Notes: generated by a model not told the origin, from the sequence alone. A stretch of DNA of 64,000 nt from Hungatella sp. UBA4396 (GCA_002389905.1 DGRE01000055.1:1-64000); one strand, 5' to 3'; positions 24,907-34,788 are shown, counted from the first letter of the stretch. A program made the numbers and translations.

Positions 24907-25746
24907 TTATCCTTTCACACTTCCTGCAGTTACTCCTCCGATAATCAATTTAGAGAGGCATAAATAAATTATGGCAACCGGTACAATAGCAATGGTAATC
25001 AGCATGTAAACCTGGCCCATATCAAATTTCAGGAAATCCGCACTCCGCAGCTGAGCAATTAATATGGGGAGCGTTTTTTTTTCATTGGTTTTCAGTACAA
25101 GGGAGGGGACAAAATAATTGTTCCAGGAAGCCACAAATGCAAAGATTCCCTGTACTGCCAAAGCCGGTTTTACAATAGGAATTACAATAGAATTAAATGT
25201 GAAAAATTCATTAGATCCATCGATCCTGGCTGACTCTACTATTTCCAAAGGTAAATTACTTTCAAAGTAAGACACCATAAAATAAAACACAACAGGAGCT
25301 GCCATAGAAGGAAGGATCAGAGGAATGAAGCTGTCCATAAGCCCCATTTTACCAATCAACCTTAAAAAACCGAGAGTTGTAACCTGCGTGGGAATCATCA
25401 TAATGAGAATGATAAAGAGATAAACTGCATTTCTGAATTTAAAATCATATGCATGGATTGCATAAGCTGTAAGCGCCGATGCATATACTGACAGGGCTGC
25501 AGAAGCACCGGCAATGAACAGACTGTTGATAATTCCATGGAGGACAGGCAGATTCTTGTTGTGAAGTACATTATATAAATTAGAACCAAATGATTTACCT
25601 GGCACAAATGAGAATCCCTTTGCAATTTCCGGATGGGATCTGGTGGCATTAATGATCAGACAATAAAAGAAGAATAGGCATAAAAAGGTTAAAATTGACA
25701 GTACGGCATATATGATTGCCTTTTTCAAATTTACTGTTTTTCTCAT
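24907..25746 (-). CDS. carbohydrate ABC transporter permease, MalG type
   Basis: Membrane subunit of 279 residues with six hydrophobic segments and the EAA coupling loop ESARIDGSNEFFTFNSIVIPIVKPAL region (positions about 165-190). Its start overlaps the stop of the partner permease at position 25746. Works with the permease upstream; no ATPase is encoded here, so a shared MsmK-type ATPase elsewhere is expected. Confidence 0.92.
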   Translation of the reverse strand: MRKTVNLKKAIIYAVLSILTFLCLFFFYCLIINATRSHPEIAKGFSFVPGKSFGSNLYNVLHNKNLPVLHGIINSLFIAGASAALSVYASALTAYAIHAYDFKFRNAVYLFIILIMMIPTQVTTLGFLRLIGKMGLMDSFIPLILPSMAAPVVFYFMVSYFESNLPLEIVESARIDGSNEFFTFNSIVIPIVKPALAVQGIFAFVASWNNYFVPSLVLKTNEKKTLPILIAQLRSADFLKFDMGQVYMLITIAIVPVAIIYLCLSKLIIGGVTAGSVKG

Positions 25747-26681
25747 TATCTTGATCCTCCTCTCTTTTTACCTGACCCTGTCAGTATAAAGAACACCACA
25801 AGGCTGAGTGCTGCTGTAATGATAAACAGTATCACGGATAATGCCCCCGCCATACCATAGTTTTTACTGTATAAGTGATTGTTTAAAAACATGATTAATG
25901 TCATGCTGGTCCGGTCCGGGGCCCCTTTTGCATTGGTCAATACCTGCGGGACATCAAACATCTGAAGTCCGCCGATCAGTGAAGTAATTAATACATAAAT
26001 GAATATGGGTTTTATCGTTGGCATTGTTATTTTGGTAAATATCTGAAAAGGTTTTGCACCATCAATGGCTGCCGCTTCAAACAAAGCAGCATCGACTCCG
26101 AGAATAGCCGCCATAAGCAGTATGGTGGTATTTCCAAACCACATCATAAAATTCATAAGGCCGATCAGACCTCTGGTTCCCCAAACCGTAGCCAGATAAC
26201 GGATAGGGCTGTCTGTTGCGCCCATCTTTATAAGAAGGTTATTCATTGGACCATCATCTGAAAACAGAGCGAAAAACAGCATTGCAAAAGATGCTGCCAT
26301 AATTACGTTAGGAAGATAAATAACTGTTTTAAAAAAGCTGCTTCCTCTTAATCTCATTCGGAAATCAGCAAACCAGACAGCCAGAATCAAAGAAATGATA
26401 ATCTGGGGAATAAAGCCAATAATCCAGAGAATGATGGTATTGCCAAAGTACTTCATGAGATCGCTCTGAAAAATGGTGATGTAATTTTCAAATCCAACGA
26501 AGTCAGGTCCGATCTGAGTCAATCCTGAACGGTAATTTTCGAACATGCTGTTATAAACCGTATTTACCAGAGGAATAAAGGAAAACACAAAATATGTGGC
26601 AAAAAACGGTATCAGAAATATGTATCCCCATCTGGAGTAGCTGATCTTTTTTCTGGCCTTTGCCTTTTTTTCTTTTACCAT
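25746..26681 (-). CDS. carbohydrate ABC transporter permease, MalF type
   Basis: Membrane subunit of 311 residues. The start MVKEKKAKARKK follows GGAGG at 7 bases; an in-frame ATG 17 codons earlier would lie in the intergenic hairpin. Lys-rich N terminus, six membrane segments, and EAA loop EAAAIDGAKPFQIFTKITMP. First of the two permeases after the binding protein. Confidence 0.92.
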   Translation of the reverse strand: MVKEKKAKARKKISYSRWGYIFLIPFFATYFVFSFIPLVNTVYNSMFENYRSGLTQIGPDFVGFENYITIFQSDLMKYFGNTIILWIIGFIPQIIISLILAVWFADFRMRLRGSSFFKTVIYLPNVIMAASFAMLFFALFSDDGPMNNLLIKMGATDSPIRYLATVWGTRGLIGLMNFMMWFGNTTILLMAAILGVDAALFEAAAIDGAKPFQIFTKITMPTIKPIFIYVLITSLIGGLQMFDVPQVLTNAKGAPDRTSMTLIMFLNNHLYSKNYGMAGALSVILFIITAALSLVVFFILTGSGKKRGGSR

Positions 26682-26701
26682 GGTAGAGCCTCCTGTTTTC
26701 A

Positions 26702-26728
26702 TACAGGGCGGGATAATCCCGCCCTGTA
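26702..26728. other. intra-operon stem-loop between binding-protein and permease genes
   Basis: Perfect inverted repeat with 13-base GC-rich arms around a single central base, located 9 bases after the binding-protein stop on the minus strand. Such hairpins commonly act as partial terminators or protect the upstream mRNA, giving more binding protein than permease. No T run follows, which favours mRNA stabilisation. Confidence 0.65.
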
Positions 26729-26736
26729 CCATACTT

Positions 26737-28149
26737 CTACTCTGTCTCTAAATCCGGATATTTTTCTTTGATTGATGTGTAGAAATTCTTAAATGCTGTA
26801 TCTTTGTCAACGGTTCCGTCGAAGTAATCATGCATTGCCGTCTGAAGACTTTCGTTCAGTCCCTGATCGTAAGGAGAAATTTTGCTCATATCAATCTTAT
26901 CAGCAGCATCACAATACATCTGAAGAGGATTCTGTCCTCCAAGAAATGCTGACTTATAATCGCTCTTTGCCAATTCTTCCATAACAACTTTATTATTCAC
27001 AAAGTCATTCTTTTCTTCTACAATCTTTTTCATGGTAGCATCATCACTGCAGATTGTTTTCATAATGTCTGCTATAATATCTGCATTATCTGTTCCGTTT
27101 GCTGCGCAAATCCAGGTTCCGCCCCAGTTATAGGATTCTGGTCCGATGGTTGCAGCCCAGTCACCATAAACGCCGTTGCCTGTTTCCTGTTTACCGCCGT
27201 CAGCTTCCGCTTTTTCAAGGGAATTCTTTGCAAGTACGAAGTCTACGCCCCATGCCGGCATGAAATATCCAAATACCTTGCCTTCAGGTCCCTGTCCGGA
27301 AGCCCACTCAGCGGCCCAGAGTATGGTATTCTGATTGTAACCTTTTTCTGTATAAGTCTTGGTCTGATCGATCCATTGTTCTAATTTGGCATCAATTACT
27401 ACTTTCTTTCCATCTACCCACGGAGCAGACACATTGTTAGAGAAGGTACGATAGGTATCATCATAACCGGATACCATATAATATCCTTTTTCTTTCATCT
27501 GAGCGGCTGTTTTATCAAAGGAATCCCAATCACTGATTGACTTTTGAACTTCTGCAGGATCATCGGTTCCTAAAACATCTTTGGCAATGGAACGGCGGTA
27601 GATATAAAGCCCGGGACAGCCCTGCCATGAAATACCCTTCTGAGCACCGTTTGTATCCTGTGCAATTACTTTTGTGTAATCATACTGTTTTGACATATCC
27701 TCATCTGTAATTCCAATCTCCTTTAAATCAAGGGTATAATCAGAATTAACATATTTCAGAATATAATCTGCTTCAACCAGGAACATATCCACTTTATCAT
27801 CAGTCTTTGCTTCATTCTGATTTAACAGAGCTTCATCAAGAGCATTCTGATAGGCATTGTTTTCACTGGGTGTCATTACAAAATTAACCGTATAACCAGC
27901 CGGAAGCTTGGAAGCATAATAATCTTCATATCTATCTTTGAATTCATCGTTCCAAACATAGATATTAATAACTTTCCCCTCTTCACTGCCTGACTGGCTC
28001 TGCGCTTCTGTTTTTTCCTCTGCTGCTTTGGCAGTTGTCTCTGCAGCTTTGCTTCCGTCCTGGCTTTGTGCACTCTTGGAGGAACAGCCGGCTGCCAATG
28101 AAGCCGCCATTACTGCGCATAGTAATCCGCTTACAACTTTCTTCTTCAT
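26737..28149 (-). CDS. carbohydrate-binding lipoprotein of an ABC importer
   Basis: Extracellular binding protein of 470 residues. MKKKVVSGLLCAVMAASLAAGC is a signal with lipobox SLAAGC, placed after AAAGGAGAGGG. A Lys/Glu/Gln/Ser-rich linker precedes the solute-binding domain (VINIYVWNDEFKDRYEDYY and onward). An in-frame ATG 17 codons upstream lacks a ribosome site. With GH1 and GH94 neighbours the ligand is most likely cellobiose or longer cello-oligosaccharides. Confidence 0.9.
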   Translation of the reverse strand: MKKKVVSGLLCAVMAASLAAGCSSKSAQSQDGSKAAETTAKAAEEKTEAQSQSGSEEGKVINIYVWNDEFKDRYEDYYASKLPAGYTVNFVMTPSENNAYQNALDEALLNQNEAKTDDKVDMFLVEADYILKYVNSDYTLDLKEIGITDEDMSKQYDYTKVIAQDTNGAQKGISWQGCPGLYIYRRSIAKDVLGTDDPAEVQKSISDWDSFDKTAAQMKEKGYYMVSGYDDTYRTFSNNVSAPWVDGKKVVIDAKLEQWIDQTKTYTEKGYNQNTILWAAEWASGQGPEGKVFGYFMPAWGVDFVLAKNSLEKAEADGGKQETGNGVYGDWAATIGPESYNWGGTWICAANGTDNADIIADIMKTICSDDATMKKIVEEKNDFVNNKVVMEELAKSDYKSAFLGGQNPLQMYCDAADKIDMSKISPYDQGLNESLQTAMHDYFDGTVDKDTAFKNFYTSIKEKYPDLETE

Positions 28150-28177
28150 ATTTCCCTCTCCTTTTCTGATATTACTA

Positions 28178-29197
28178 TCATGAAATATTTGCATTACCAA
28201 CCGATTCCCCTGTAATCAGCTCTCCTTCTACAATAATCTGTTCTGTAAGAGTCGTCTTGGGTTTTTCGATCGTGCTTATCAATTTTTTAGCGGCCTGCAT
28301 ACCAATTTCCGATGTATCCTGGCGAATGGTAGTAAGCCTTGGGTTTAATAACTGGGATATTCTGCTGCCATCGTAACCGGCAATGGAGATATCATCCGGT
28401 ACCCTTAAATTTCTTGTCCGTATTTCATTGAGACCGCCGATCAGTGCAGTATCATCCGGGTATAAAATACAGGTAGGAGGATCTTTTCTGTCTAACAGCT
28501 CCCTGGTACATGCCATAGCCTGACTGACATCCAGATAATCTGCCTCCAGTACATAATCATCAGGTACTGAAAGCTCCTGACTTTCAAGGAAACGATAGAA
28601 GCTGGTGAGCCTGGCCTTTGTTACAGTCGTGCTCATCTGCCCATGTATGTAGGCAATCTTTCTATGCCCTTTCTCATAGACATATTCCATCAGGTTCTGG
28701 ATTCCTTTTATATTGTCAGATAAAACAGAAGAACAGTTTTCATTTATGTGATCAATGGTAATTACGGGAATGTCTCCGTTTAAAAGATCGATTACTTCAG
28801 GATTGTCAAATTTTACACAGGCAATCACCACTCCATCTACATTCCTGTATTTACAGTGGTCATAATAGGAAACCTTCTTTTTTCCTATCTGCCCATTGAT
28901 AAATGTAATGTCATACCCCTGCTTTTCTGCTTCTACCTTAAATCCCTCCAAAACCGCGGCAAAATACTCATGAGTCAGGCCGCTGTTTGCCTCATCTACA
29001 AATAAAACTCCAATGTTGTAGCTTCTATTTGTTTTTAAAGATCTTGCTGCAGCATTAGGATAGTATCCCAGTTTTTCCGCTGCATTTTTAACCTTTATTT
29101 TAGTGCTCTCCCCGATGTCACTCTGATCATTGAGTGCCTTACTCACTGTGGCAACGGATACTCCGCAGTGCTGTGCTAGTTCTTTCATAGAAATCAT
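28178..29197 (-). CDS. LacI-family repressor of the cellobiose genes
   Basis: Regulator of 339 residues with the LacI helix-turn-helix MKELAQHCGVSVATVSKAL, hinge NAAARSLK, and a sugar-binding domain. It heads the binding-protein/permease/GH1 operon on the same strand (28 bases before the lipoprotein gene). The start is placed at the ATG at 29195..29197 behind AGGG; GTG at 29204..29206 and ATG at 29186..29188 are alternatives. Two identical operator-like sites overlap its own promoter and the opposing GH94 promoter, consistent with autoregulation and release by cellobiose. Confidence 0.9.
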   Translation of the reverse strand: MISMKELAQHCGVSVATVSKALNDQSDIGESTKIKVKNAAEKLGYYPNAAARSLKTNRSYNIGVLFVDEANSGLTHEYFAAVLEGFKVEAEKQGYDITFINGQIGKKKVSYYDHCKYRNVDGVVIACVKFDNPEVIDLLNGDIPVITIDHINENCSSVLSDNIKGIQNLMEYVYEKGHRKIAYIHGQMSTTVTKARLTSFYRFLESQELSVPDDYVLEADYLDVSQAMACTRELLDRKDPPTCILYPDDTALIGGLNEIRTRNLRVPDDISIAGYDGSRISQLLNPRLTTIRQDTSEIGMQAAKKLISTIEKPKTTLTEQIIVEGELITGESVGNANIS

Positions 29198-29215
29198 ATG
29201 TCTCACCCTTTTTAA

Positions 29216-29265
29216 CTTAATCGTTTTCGTATTTTCACTATACGCCTTTTTCTAATCAAAATCAA
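29216..29265 (-). promoter_or_regulatory. promoter and operator of the cellobiose importer operon
   Basis: On the minus strand TTGATT and TATAGT are 17 bases apart (29237..29265). Directly after the minus-10 lies CGAAAACGATTAAG (29216..29229), identical to the site in the opposing promoter and typical of CG-centred LacI-family operators. Confidence 0.7.
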
Positions 29266-29422
29266 TATATTTTTTAATTTTTGTCTACTTTATATAGTTT
29301 ATATTGGATTTTATTATACATATTTACTAATTCTCTAAAGGTTTTAAATCTGAATTTTGTTCTTTATAAAAATTCCTCTTGTCTTTTTTCTTAATCCGCG
29401 ATATTATGACCGTATAACTCCC

Positions 29423-29446
29423 TATAATCCTTCTTAATCGTTTTCG
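29423..29446 (+). promoter_or_regulatory. minus-10 and operator of the GH94 gene
   Basis: TATAAT (29423..29428) is followed by CTTAATCGTTTTCG (29433..29446), a perfect 14-base copy of the site at 29216..29229 in the same orientation. A repressor bound here would cover the transcription start. I see no good minus-35. Confidence 0.65.
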
Positions 29447-29499
29447 AAAAATGTCGTTTTAAGGGTTTGGGTCATTCAACAGGAAGGAGTTATTCAATT

Positions 29500-31935
29500 A
29501 TGAAATATGGATATTTTAATGACCAGGATAAAGAATATGTGATTACTGCCCCAGATACTCCTCTGCCATGGATCAATTATCTGGGAAACGAGGATTTCTT
29601 TTCTCTGGTTTCCAACACCGGAGGCGGTTACAGCTTTTATAAAGATGCAAAGATGCTTCGGCTGACAAGGTATCGTTATAATAATGTTCCTCTGGACAGC
29701 AATGGCCACTACTATTACATCAATGAAAATGGCACCGTCTGGAATCCGGGATGGCAGCCATCAAAGACTCCGCTTGATTTTTACGAATGCCGGCATGGTC
29801 TTGGAGTGACCCGTTTCACCGGGAAGAAAAACGGCTTATGTGCTTTTGTAACAGCCTTTGTGCCTTTAGGGGATTCCTGCGAAATTAATCAGGTGACACT
29901 TAAAAATGAAAGCAGCGAATCCAAAGATTTTACGCTTTATTCCTATGTAGAATTTTGCTTATGGAATGCAATGGATGATATGACCAACTTTCAGCGGAAT
30001 CTTAATATTGGTGAAGTTGAGGTGGAGGGTTCTGTCATTTACCATAAAACAGAGTACAGGGAAAGAAGAAATCATTATGCCTATTATTCTGTTAATACAG
30101 ACATTCAAGGTTTTGATACAGATAGAAACACCTTTACAGGCATGTATGGTTCTAATGAAAATCCAGCCATGGTACAGAACAACTGTTCCGGCAATTCTAT
30201 GGCAAGCGGCTGGTCGCCTATCGGCTCACACCGGATCCTGCTTCATCTTGAGCCCGGTGAAGAAAAAACCTTGGTCTTTATTCTTGGTTATGCGGAAAAT
30301 GAACAGGAACTAAAATGGAGCGCTCCTGGAATTATAAATAAAGAGCCTTCCGATACTGTGCTTGAAAAATACCGCACTACTTTGAACGTTAAGATTGCCC
30401 TGGAAAAACTGAAGCAATACTGGGAAGATCTTCTCTCCATTTATAACGTAACCCTGGAAGAAGAAAAAACAGCACGCATGGTTAATATATGGAACCAGTA
30501 TCAATGCATGATAACCTTCAATATGTCCCGTTCTGCTTCCTATTACGAGTCAGGAACAGGCAGAGGCATGGGCTTTCGGGATTCCTGTCAGGACTTGCTT
30601 GGATTCGTCCACATGATACCGAAACGTGCAAGAGAACGAATTATTGATATTGCATCAACCCAGCTTTTAGATGGAAGCGCATATCATCAATATCAGCCTC
30701 TTACCAAAAGAGGCAATATGGACATTGGAAGCGGTTTTAATGATGATCCCCTCTGGCTGATCGCAGGGGTTTCTGCATATATCCGTGAAACCGGAGACTG
30801 GGATATCTTAAAGGAAGATGTTCCTTTTAATAATGATGCCAGCAAAAGCCAGCCTCTTATGGAACATTTAAGACGATCCTTTGAATTTACAAGGTCTCAT
30901 TTAGGGCCCCATGGGCTTCCTCTTATCGGACGCGCTGACTGGAATGATTGTCTGAATTTAAATTGCTTTTCAACAGAACCAGGGGAATCATTTCAGACGT
31001 CAGGCCCCTCTGAAGGACCTGTTGCAGAATCTCTCATGATTGCGGGAATGTATGTGAAATACGGAAAAGAATATGCTGAAATCTGCCGCTTAACCGGACT
31101 GGAGGAGGAAGCCTTGGACGCAGAGGCTTCTGTAAGAGAGGTATATGATGCTGTCATTGAATCCGGCTGGGATGGCGGCTGGTTCCTGCGTGCTTATGAT
31201 GCGTTGGGAAATAAGGTTGGTTCCAAAGAGTGCAGGGAAGGTCAGATCTTTATTGAGCCTCAGGGATTTTGTGTTATGGGCGGAATCGGAATTGAAGAAG
31301 GCCTTGCAGAAAAAGCTCTGGACAGTGTAAAGGAACGGCTCGATACTCCTTACGGCATTCTTCTCCTTCAGCCGGCTTATCAGACCTATTATAAGGAACT
31401 GGGAGAAATTTCTTCCTATCCGCCGGGATACAAAGAAAATGCAGGAATTTTCTGCCACAATAATCCATGGATAGCTATTGCGGAAACCATAATTGGCAGA
31501 GGCAACCGTGCATTTGAGATTTACCGGAAAACGGCACCTGCCTATACGGAAGAAATCAGTGAAATACACAAGACAGAACCTTACTGTTATGCGCAAATGA
31601 TAGCAGGAAAAGATGCTGCCAACTTTGGTGAAGCAAAAAACAGCTGGCTGACCGGTACTGCGGCCTGGACCTTTGTCTGTATCTCGCAGCACATTCTTGG
31701 TATCCGTCCAAGCTTCCACGGTTTAATTGTGGACCCCTGTCTTCCGGATTCAATCAGAGAGTTTTCTGCTGTCCGCAAATACCGGGGGGCTAGCTACCAT
31801 ATCCATGCAGTAAGAAAAGGGGAGACTGGAAATAGAATTTCCTCATTTCTAGTAGATGGAACTCCTATTGAAGGAAATGAGATTCCATTCCAGGAAGGAA
31901 AAAAAGAATACCATATTAATCTGACACTGGAATAA
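29500..31935 (+). CDS. GH94 cellobiose phosphorylase
   Basis: Family 94 phosphorylase of 811 residues, the length of well-known clostridial cellobiose phosphorylases. It cleaves cellobiose with phosphate to glucose-1-phosphate and glucose. The ATG at 29500 follows AAGGAG; an ATG 11 codons earlier lacks a site. Landmarks are MKYGYFNDQDKEYVI, RGMGFRDSCQD, the catalytic aspartate in GRADWNDCLN, and ENAGIFCHNNPW. No signal peptide. Cellodextrin or other beta-glucan phosphorylase activities are possible alternatives, but size and motifs favour cellobiose. Confidence 0.9.
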   Translation: MKYGYFNDQDKEYVITAPDTPLPWINYLGNEDFFSLVSNTGGGYSFYKDAKMLRLTRYRYNNVPLDSNGHYYYINENGTVWNPGWQPSKTPLDFYECRHGLGVTRFTGKKNGLCAFVTAFVPLGDSCEINQVTLKNESSESKDFTLYSYVEFCLWNAMDDMTNFQRNLNIGEVEVEGSVIYHKTEYRERRNHYAYYSVNTDIQGFDTDRNTFTGMYGSNENPAMVQNNCSGNSMASGWSPIGSHRILLHLEPGEEKTLVFILGYAENEQELKWSAPGIINKEPSDTVLEKYRTTLNVKIALEKLKQYWEDLLSIYNVTLEEEKTARMVNIWNQYQCMITFNMSRSASYYESGTGRGMGFRDSCQDLLGFVHMIPKRARERIIDIASTQLLDGSAYHQYQPLTKRGNMDIGSGFNDDPLWLIAGVSAYIRETGDWDILKEDVPFNNDASKSQPLMEHLRRSFEFTRSHLGPHGLPLIGRADWNDCLNLNCFSTEPGESFQTSGPSEGPVAESLMIAGMYVKYGKEYAEICRLTGLEEEALDAEASVREVYDAVIESGWDGGWFLRAYDALGNKVGSKECREGQIFIEPQGFCVMGGIGIEEGLAEKALDSVKERLDTPYGILLLQPAYQTYYKELGEISSYPPGYKENAGIFCHNNPWIAIAETIIGRGNRAFEIYRKTAPAYTEEISEIHKTEPYCYAQMIAGKDAANFGEAKNSWLTGTAAWTFVCISQHILGIRPSFHGLIVDPCLPDSIREFSAVRKYRGASYHIHAVRKGETGNRISSFLVDGTPIEGNEIPFQEGKKEYHINLTLE

Positions 31936-31937
31936 TA

Positions 31938-31990
31938 TGAGGATATCCCCTTCTATGAGTCTAAAAAATCATAGTTTGGGGACACCCTCA
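31938..31990. terminator. hairpin after the GH94 gene
   Basis: Outer arms TGAGGATATCCCC and GGGGACACCCTCA pair with two G-U pairs, and an inner CTATGA/TCATAG stem extends it. It lies between the convergent GH94 and propeller genes. A T run is missing, so strength is uncertain. Confidence 0.45.
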
Positions 31991-32009
31991 TTAAGTGCAA
32001 CATATTATA

Positions 32010-33086
32010 TTATTGTACCAGCCGGAGGATTTTATCATCTCCGGGATTGGGAAGCCCCCTGCCATCCAGGTTACTGGTTGTAAGGTATATAAAACCATCC
32101 TCCGCCTGATAGGCTTCCCTTAATCGTCCGTAATTACCTTGCAATAACGGTTCCACATTAACCACTTGTGTCCCGGATTCGTCAAGGGTGATTGCCAGAA
32201 GTACATTCCCCCGAAGTGCCGATACAAACAACTGCCCCATTCTGGGACCGGAGTTTATAAAGGCTATTCCCGCAGGGGCCCAGGTATTATCCTCACTTTG
32301 TATGACAGGCTTAATAAAATCATATCCCTGCATTTCCTCATAACCTGTAACTAAAGGCCAGCCATAGTTGCCGCCCGGTTGTATAATATTAATTTCATCA
32401 TGGGCTGTTTCTCCATGATCCGAGGCATATAACACACCCCTGTTATTCCAGGCCAAGCCCTGAGGATTTCTAAGTCCCAGGGCGTAAACTGGTGAACCCG
32501 GAAAGGGATTATCAGGCGGAATACTTCCGTCTGTTCCAATCCGCAGAATCTTGCCTGCCAGACTGTTTATGTCCTGTGCAAGATAACGATCACCGGCATC
32601 CCCAGCAGTTATATACAGGTAACCATCGGGTCCAACTTTTATCCTTCCGCCATTATGGTTCTGGCCTGCCGGAATTTGGTCCAAAATAATTTCCTCCCCG
32701 GATGCTGTATTGTCCTGGATACGCATGCGTACCACACGATTGTAAAGTCCTCCGTTTTCCTGATAAGTATACATAAGATAAATATATCCGTTTGAAAGAA
32801 AATCCCTGTCCAAAGCAAGCCCCATAAGCCCGCCTTCTCCTGTACTGACAAAAGGAGAGTTGAATATATACACCGGCACCGGATTTAATGTCCCGTTTTC
32901 TATGACACGCAAGTTTCCGCTGCGCTCCGTAAAAAACAGCCTGCCGTCTTCACTGATGTCTATTGCCCAAGGTATATGGAGGTTTTCTGCAATAGTCTGA
33001 ATCTGAAATGAAGAATCCCAAGAATTAAGTATACCTAACTGATTATAATACTCTTCGCATAATCTGATAAATCTTCTGCTAATCAT
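32010..33086 (-). CDS. PQQ glucose dehydrogenase-like beta-propeller, possible spore protein
   Basis: Six-bladed propeller of 358 residues, closer to the soluble PQQ sugar dehydrogenase (Asd) group than the two copies at 4-7 kb. Landmarks are AENLHIPWAIDISEDGRLF, GEGGLMGLALD, the HNGGR motif in AGQNHNGGRI, GLRNPQGLAW, and SDHGETAHDEIN. Several of these form the PQQ/Ca site in Asd enzymes, so cofactor binding is conceivable. There is no signal peptide and no PQQ synthesis gene in view. The start is placed at the ATG behind GAGGAAG (33084..33086); an ATG at 33116 is also open. The gene has an exact sigma-K-like promoter, which argues for a sporulation role. Confidence 0.8.
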   Translation of the reverse strand: MISRRFIRLCEEYYNQLGILNSWDSSFQIQTIAENLHIPWAIDISEDGRLFFTERSGNLRVIENGTLNPVPVYIFNSPFVSTGEGGLMGLALDRDFLSNGYIYLMYTYQENGGLYNRVVRMRIQDNTASGEEIILDQIPAGQNHNGGRIKVGPDGYLYITAGDAGDRYLAQDINSLAGKILRIGTDGSIPPDNPFPGSPVYALGLRNPQGLAWNNRGVLYASDHGETAHDEINIIQPGGNYGWPLVTGYEEMQGYDFIKPVIQSEDNTWAPAGIAFINSGPRMGQLFVSALRGNVLLAITLDESGTQVVNVEPLLQGNYGRLREAYQAEDGFIYLTTSNLDGRGLPNPGDDKILRLVQ

Positions 33087-33137
33087 GGCTTCTTCCTCAA
33101 TATGCCTTACCGGCATTGCCTGCCGGATCTTTCCTAG

Positions 33138-33165
33138 TACTATATGTAAGGAAACAGAATTTTGT
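33138..33165 (-). promoter_or_regulatory. sigma-K-type promoter of the propeller gene
   Basis: On the minus strand AC, 17 bases, then CATATAGTA: an exact match to AC-N17-CATANNNTA, located 22 to 52 bases before the two possible starts. Confidence 0.5.
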
Positions 33166-33199
33166 GCGCGGTATTCTTTTGTTTAAGTGGAGTAATAAA

Positions 33200-33255
33200 A
33201 GCATCCCTACCTGAAAGCACAATGCCGTTAAAACATTGAACCCGGTGAGGATGCT
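33200..33255 (-). terminator. terminator after the anion transporter gene
   Basis: AGCATCCCTACC and GGTGAGGATGCT pair with one mismatch; an inner CAATG/CATTG stem lies in the loop. On the minus strand the structure follows the transporter stop and is followed by TTTTATT. It ends the 33-46 kb catabolic operon. Confidence 0.7.
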
Positions 33256-33303
33256 CTTATTTAGGATTGAAATGGTTAAAAATAAGTAAATATCATCGGT
33301 ACT

Positions 33304-34788
33304 CTAGTATAATCCTGTCATCAAACCAATACCAAGCATGCTTAAAGCTACTATTACACAAGAGGCTATCGACATAATTACTCCTATTTTTGCAAAGTCT
33401 TTGATTGAAAAATAACCGGCTGAATATGCAATTACGTTTGTTGGAGTAGAAGTAATTAAAATAAATGCTTGAGAAGTTGCTAATGCTGCAGGGAATGCAA
33501 CAGCTAATGTAGGAACTCCAATAGTCATAGAAAGCTGTATAACAATTGGAATAACAATACTTGCAGATACAGTAGCACTTGAAAGAGCAATATTCATAAA
33601 CGTTATACTTAATACAACAACAAAAATCATCATAAAGGTGCCAAATTCACCTATGCTTCCTAATAAACCAAGAGCGATCCAGTTTGCAACTCCGGTGTTA
33701 AAAAGTATCATACCAAGTGATATGCCGGAAAGAACTAATATGATACTACTCCAAGACATTTCTTTTTCAATATCTCTATATTTTGTTTTACTAACACCAG
33801 GGAAGAAGAAAAGCATTGTGGTACAAATAACCGGTAATGAAATTGGAATTGAAACCCCTAATAATTTTGATACTTGAGAGGAAAACAGCCAAAGTAAAAC
33901 TGTCATAACAAAAACAATCAGGGTCACTTTTTCATCACGGCTGAACTTAGGTTGATTTTTTACTTCGCTTTTAATTTCCTCATTTGTCTTTTTAAGATAC
34001 TTAATTTCAGGCTTAAATACTAATAAAAGCAGACCCCATGCAACAGGAATATGTAATAATGAAATTGGAACTCCATATATCATCCAATCTAAAAATGTCA
34101 TTTCAATTCCCGCCATATCTTTCATAAAACCAATTGCTAATGGATTTGGTCCATTTCCTGCAGGGGTTCCAAAGCCTCCTATTAAGCTGCCCCATGCAAC
34201 AGAAATGAGAAGAGCTTTACCAAAGTTACTTTCCATTGGCTTTACCCCTTCTTCATCTAAAAGAGATTTGGCCAGGGGCATAAGCATAGCAGCAACAGCC
34301 ATATTGGAAATCCACATGGATAATAATGCACCTACTGTTATAAAGCCTAATAAAATGTATTTTGTATTATTTCCGGTTATTGAAAGACAACTGATAACAA
34401 TTCTTTTTCCAAGTCCTGATTTATTGATAAATGCACTGAGGATAAATACACCTATAAAAAACACAACATTATTATTACCAAAACCTATTTGAACAATATT
34501 AGAAAAGGAATCAATTCCGGTCAATGCCAATAGTGCCATTGACAGTAAACCTGTAAAGTGAAAAGGAATTGCTTCTGTTATCCAAAGTATGAGAGAAAAA
34601 ACTAAAACAGCCAGTGCTCTTTGTCCTTCAGGTGTTAACGGTGCCTCCTGTATATCTGTAAAGGATGCCGGCAAGTTAATATTCATAATAAACATCAACA
34701 CAATAATACTAATACCTATATAAATCCATCTTTTTAAATCTAAAGATAAACCATTTGATTTACCGGGTACGGTTTCCATTTTTTTCAT
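33304..34788 (-). CDS. DASS/SLC13 family anion:sodium symporter
   Basis: Membrane carrier of 494 residues with 11-12 hydrophobic segments, in the divalent anion:Na+ symporter family. Two internal repeats each carry an SN(T)-like substrate/sodium motif: SMWISNMAVAAMLMPLA and TSTPTNVIAYSAGYF. WITEAIPFHFTGLL is also typical. Known members carry dicarboxylates, citrate or sulfate. As the last gene of the cluster it probably imports the anionic substrate of the pathway encoded upstream. The first repeat has Met where Thr is usual, so specificity may differ. Confidence 0.88.
   Translation of the reverse strand: MKKMETVPGKSNGLSLDLKRWIYIGISIIVLMFIMNINLPASFTDIQEAPLTPEGQRALAVLVFSLILWITEAIPFHFTGLLSMALLALTGIDSFSNIVQIGFGNNNVVFFIGVFILSAFINKSGLGKRIVISCLSITGNNTKYILLGFITVGALLSMWISNMAVAAMLMPLAKSLLDEEGVKPMESNFGKALLISVAWGSLIGGFGTPAGNGPNPLAIGFMKDMAGIEMTFLDWMIYGVPISLLHIPVAWGLLLLVFKPEIKYLKKTNEEIKSEVKNQPKFSRDEKVTLIVFVMTVLLWLFSSQVSKLLGVSIPISLPVICTTMLFFFPGVSKTKYRDIEKEMSWSSIILVLSGISLGMILFNTGVANWIALGLLGSIGEFGTFMMIFVVVLSITFMNIALSSATVSASIVIPIVIQLSMTIGVPTLAVAFPAALATSQAFILITSTPTNVIAYSAGYFSIKDFAKIGVIMSIASCVIVALSMLGIGLMTGLY

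Noticed and set aside
31090..31719. 209-codon minus-strand frame inside the GH94 gene
   Set aside because: It is a shadow frame: no ribosome site, no family, and fully within a well-supported gene.
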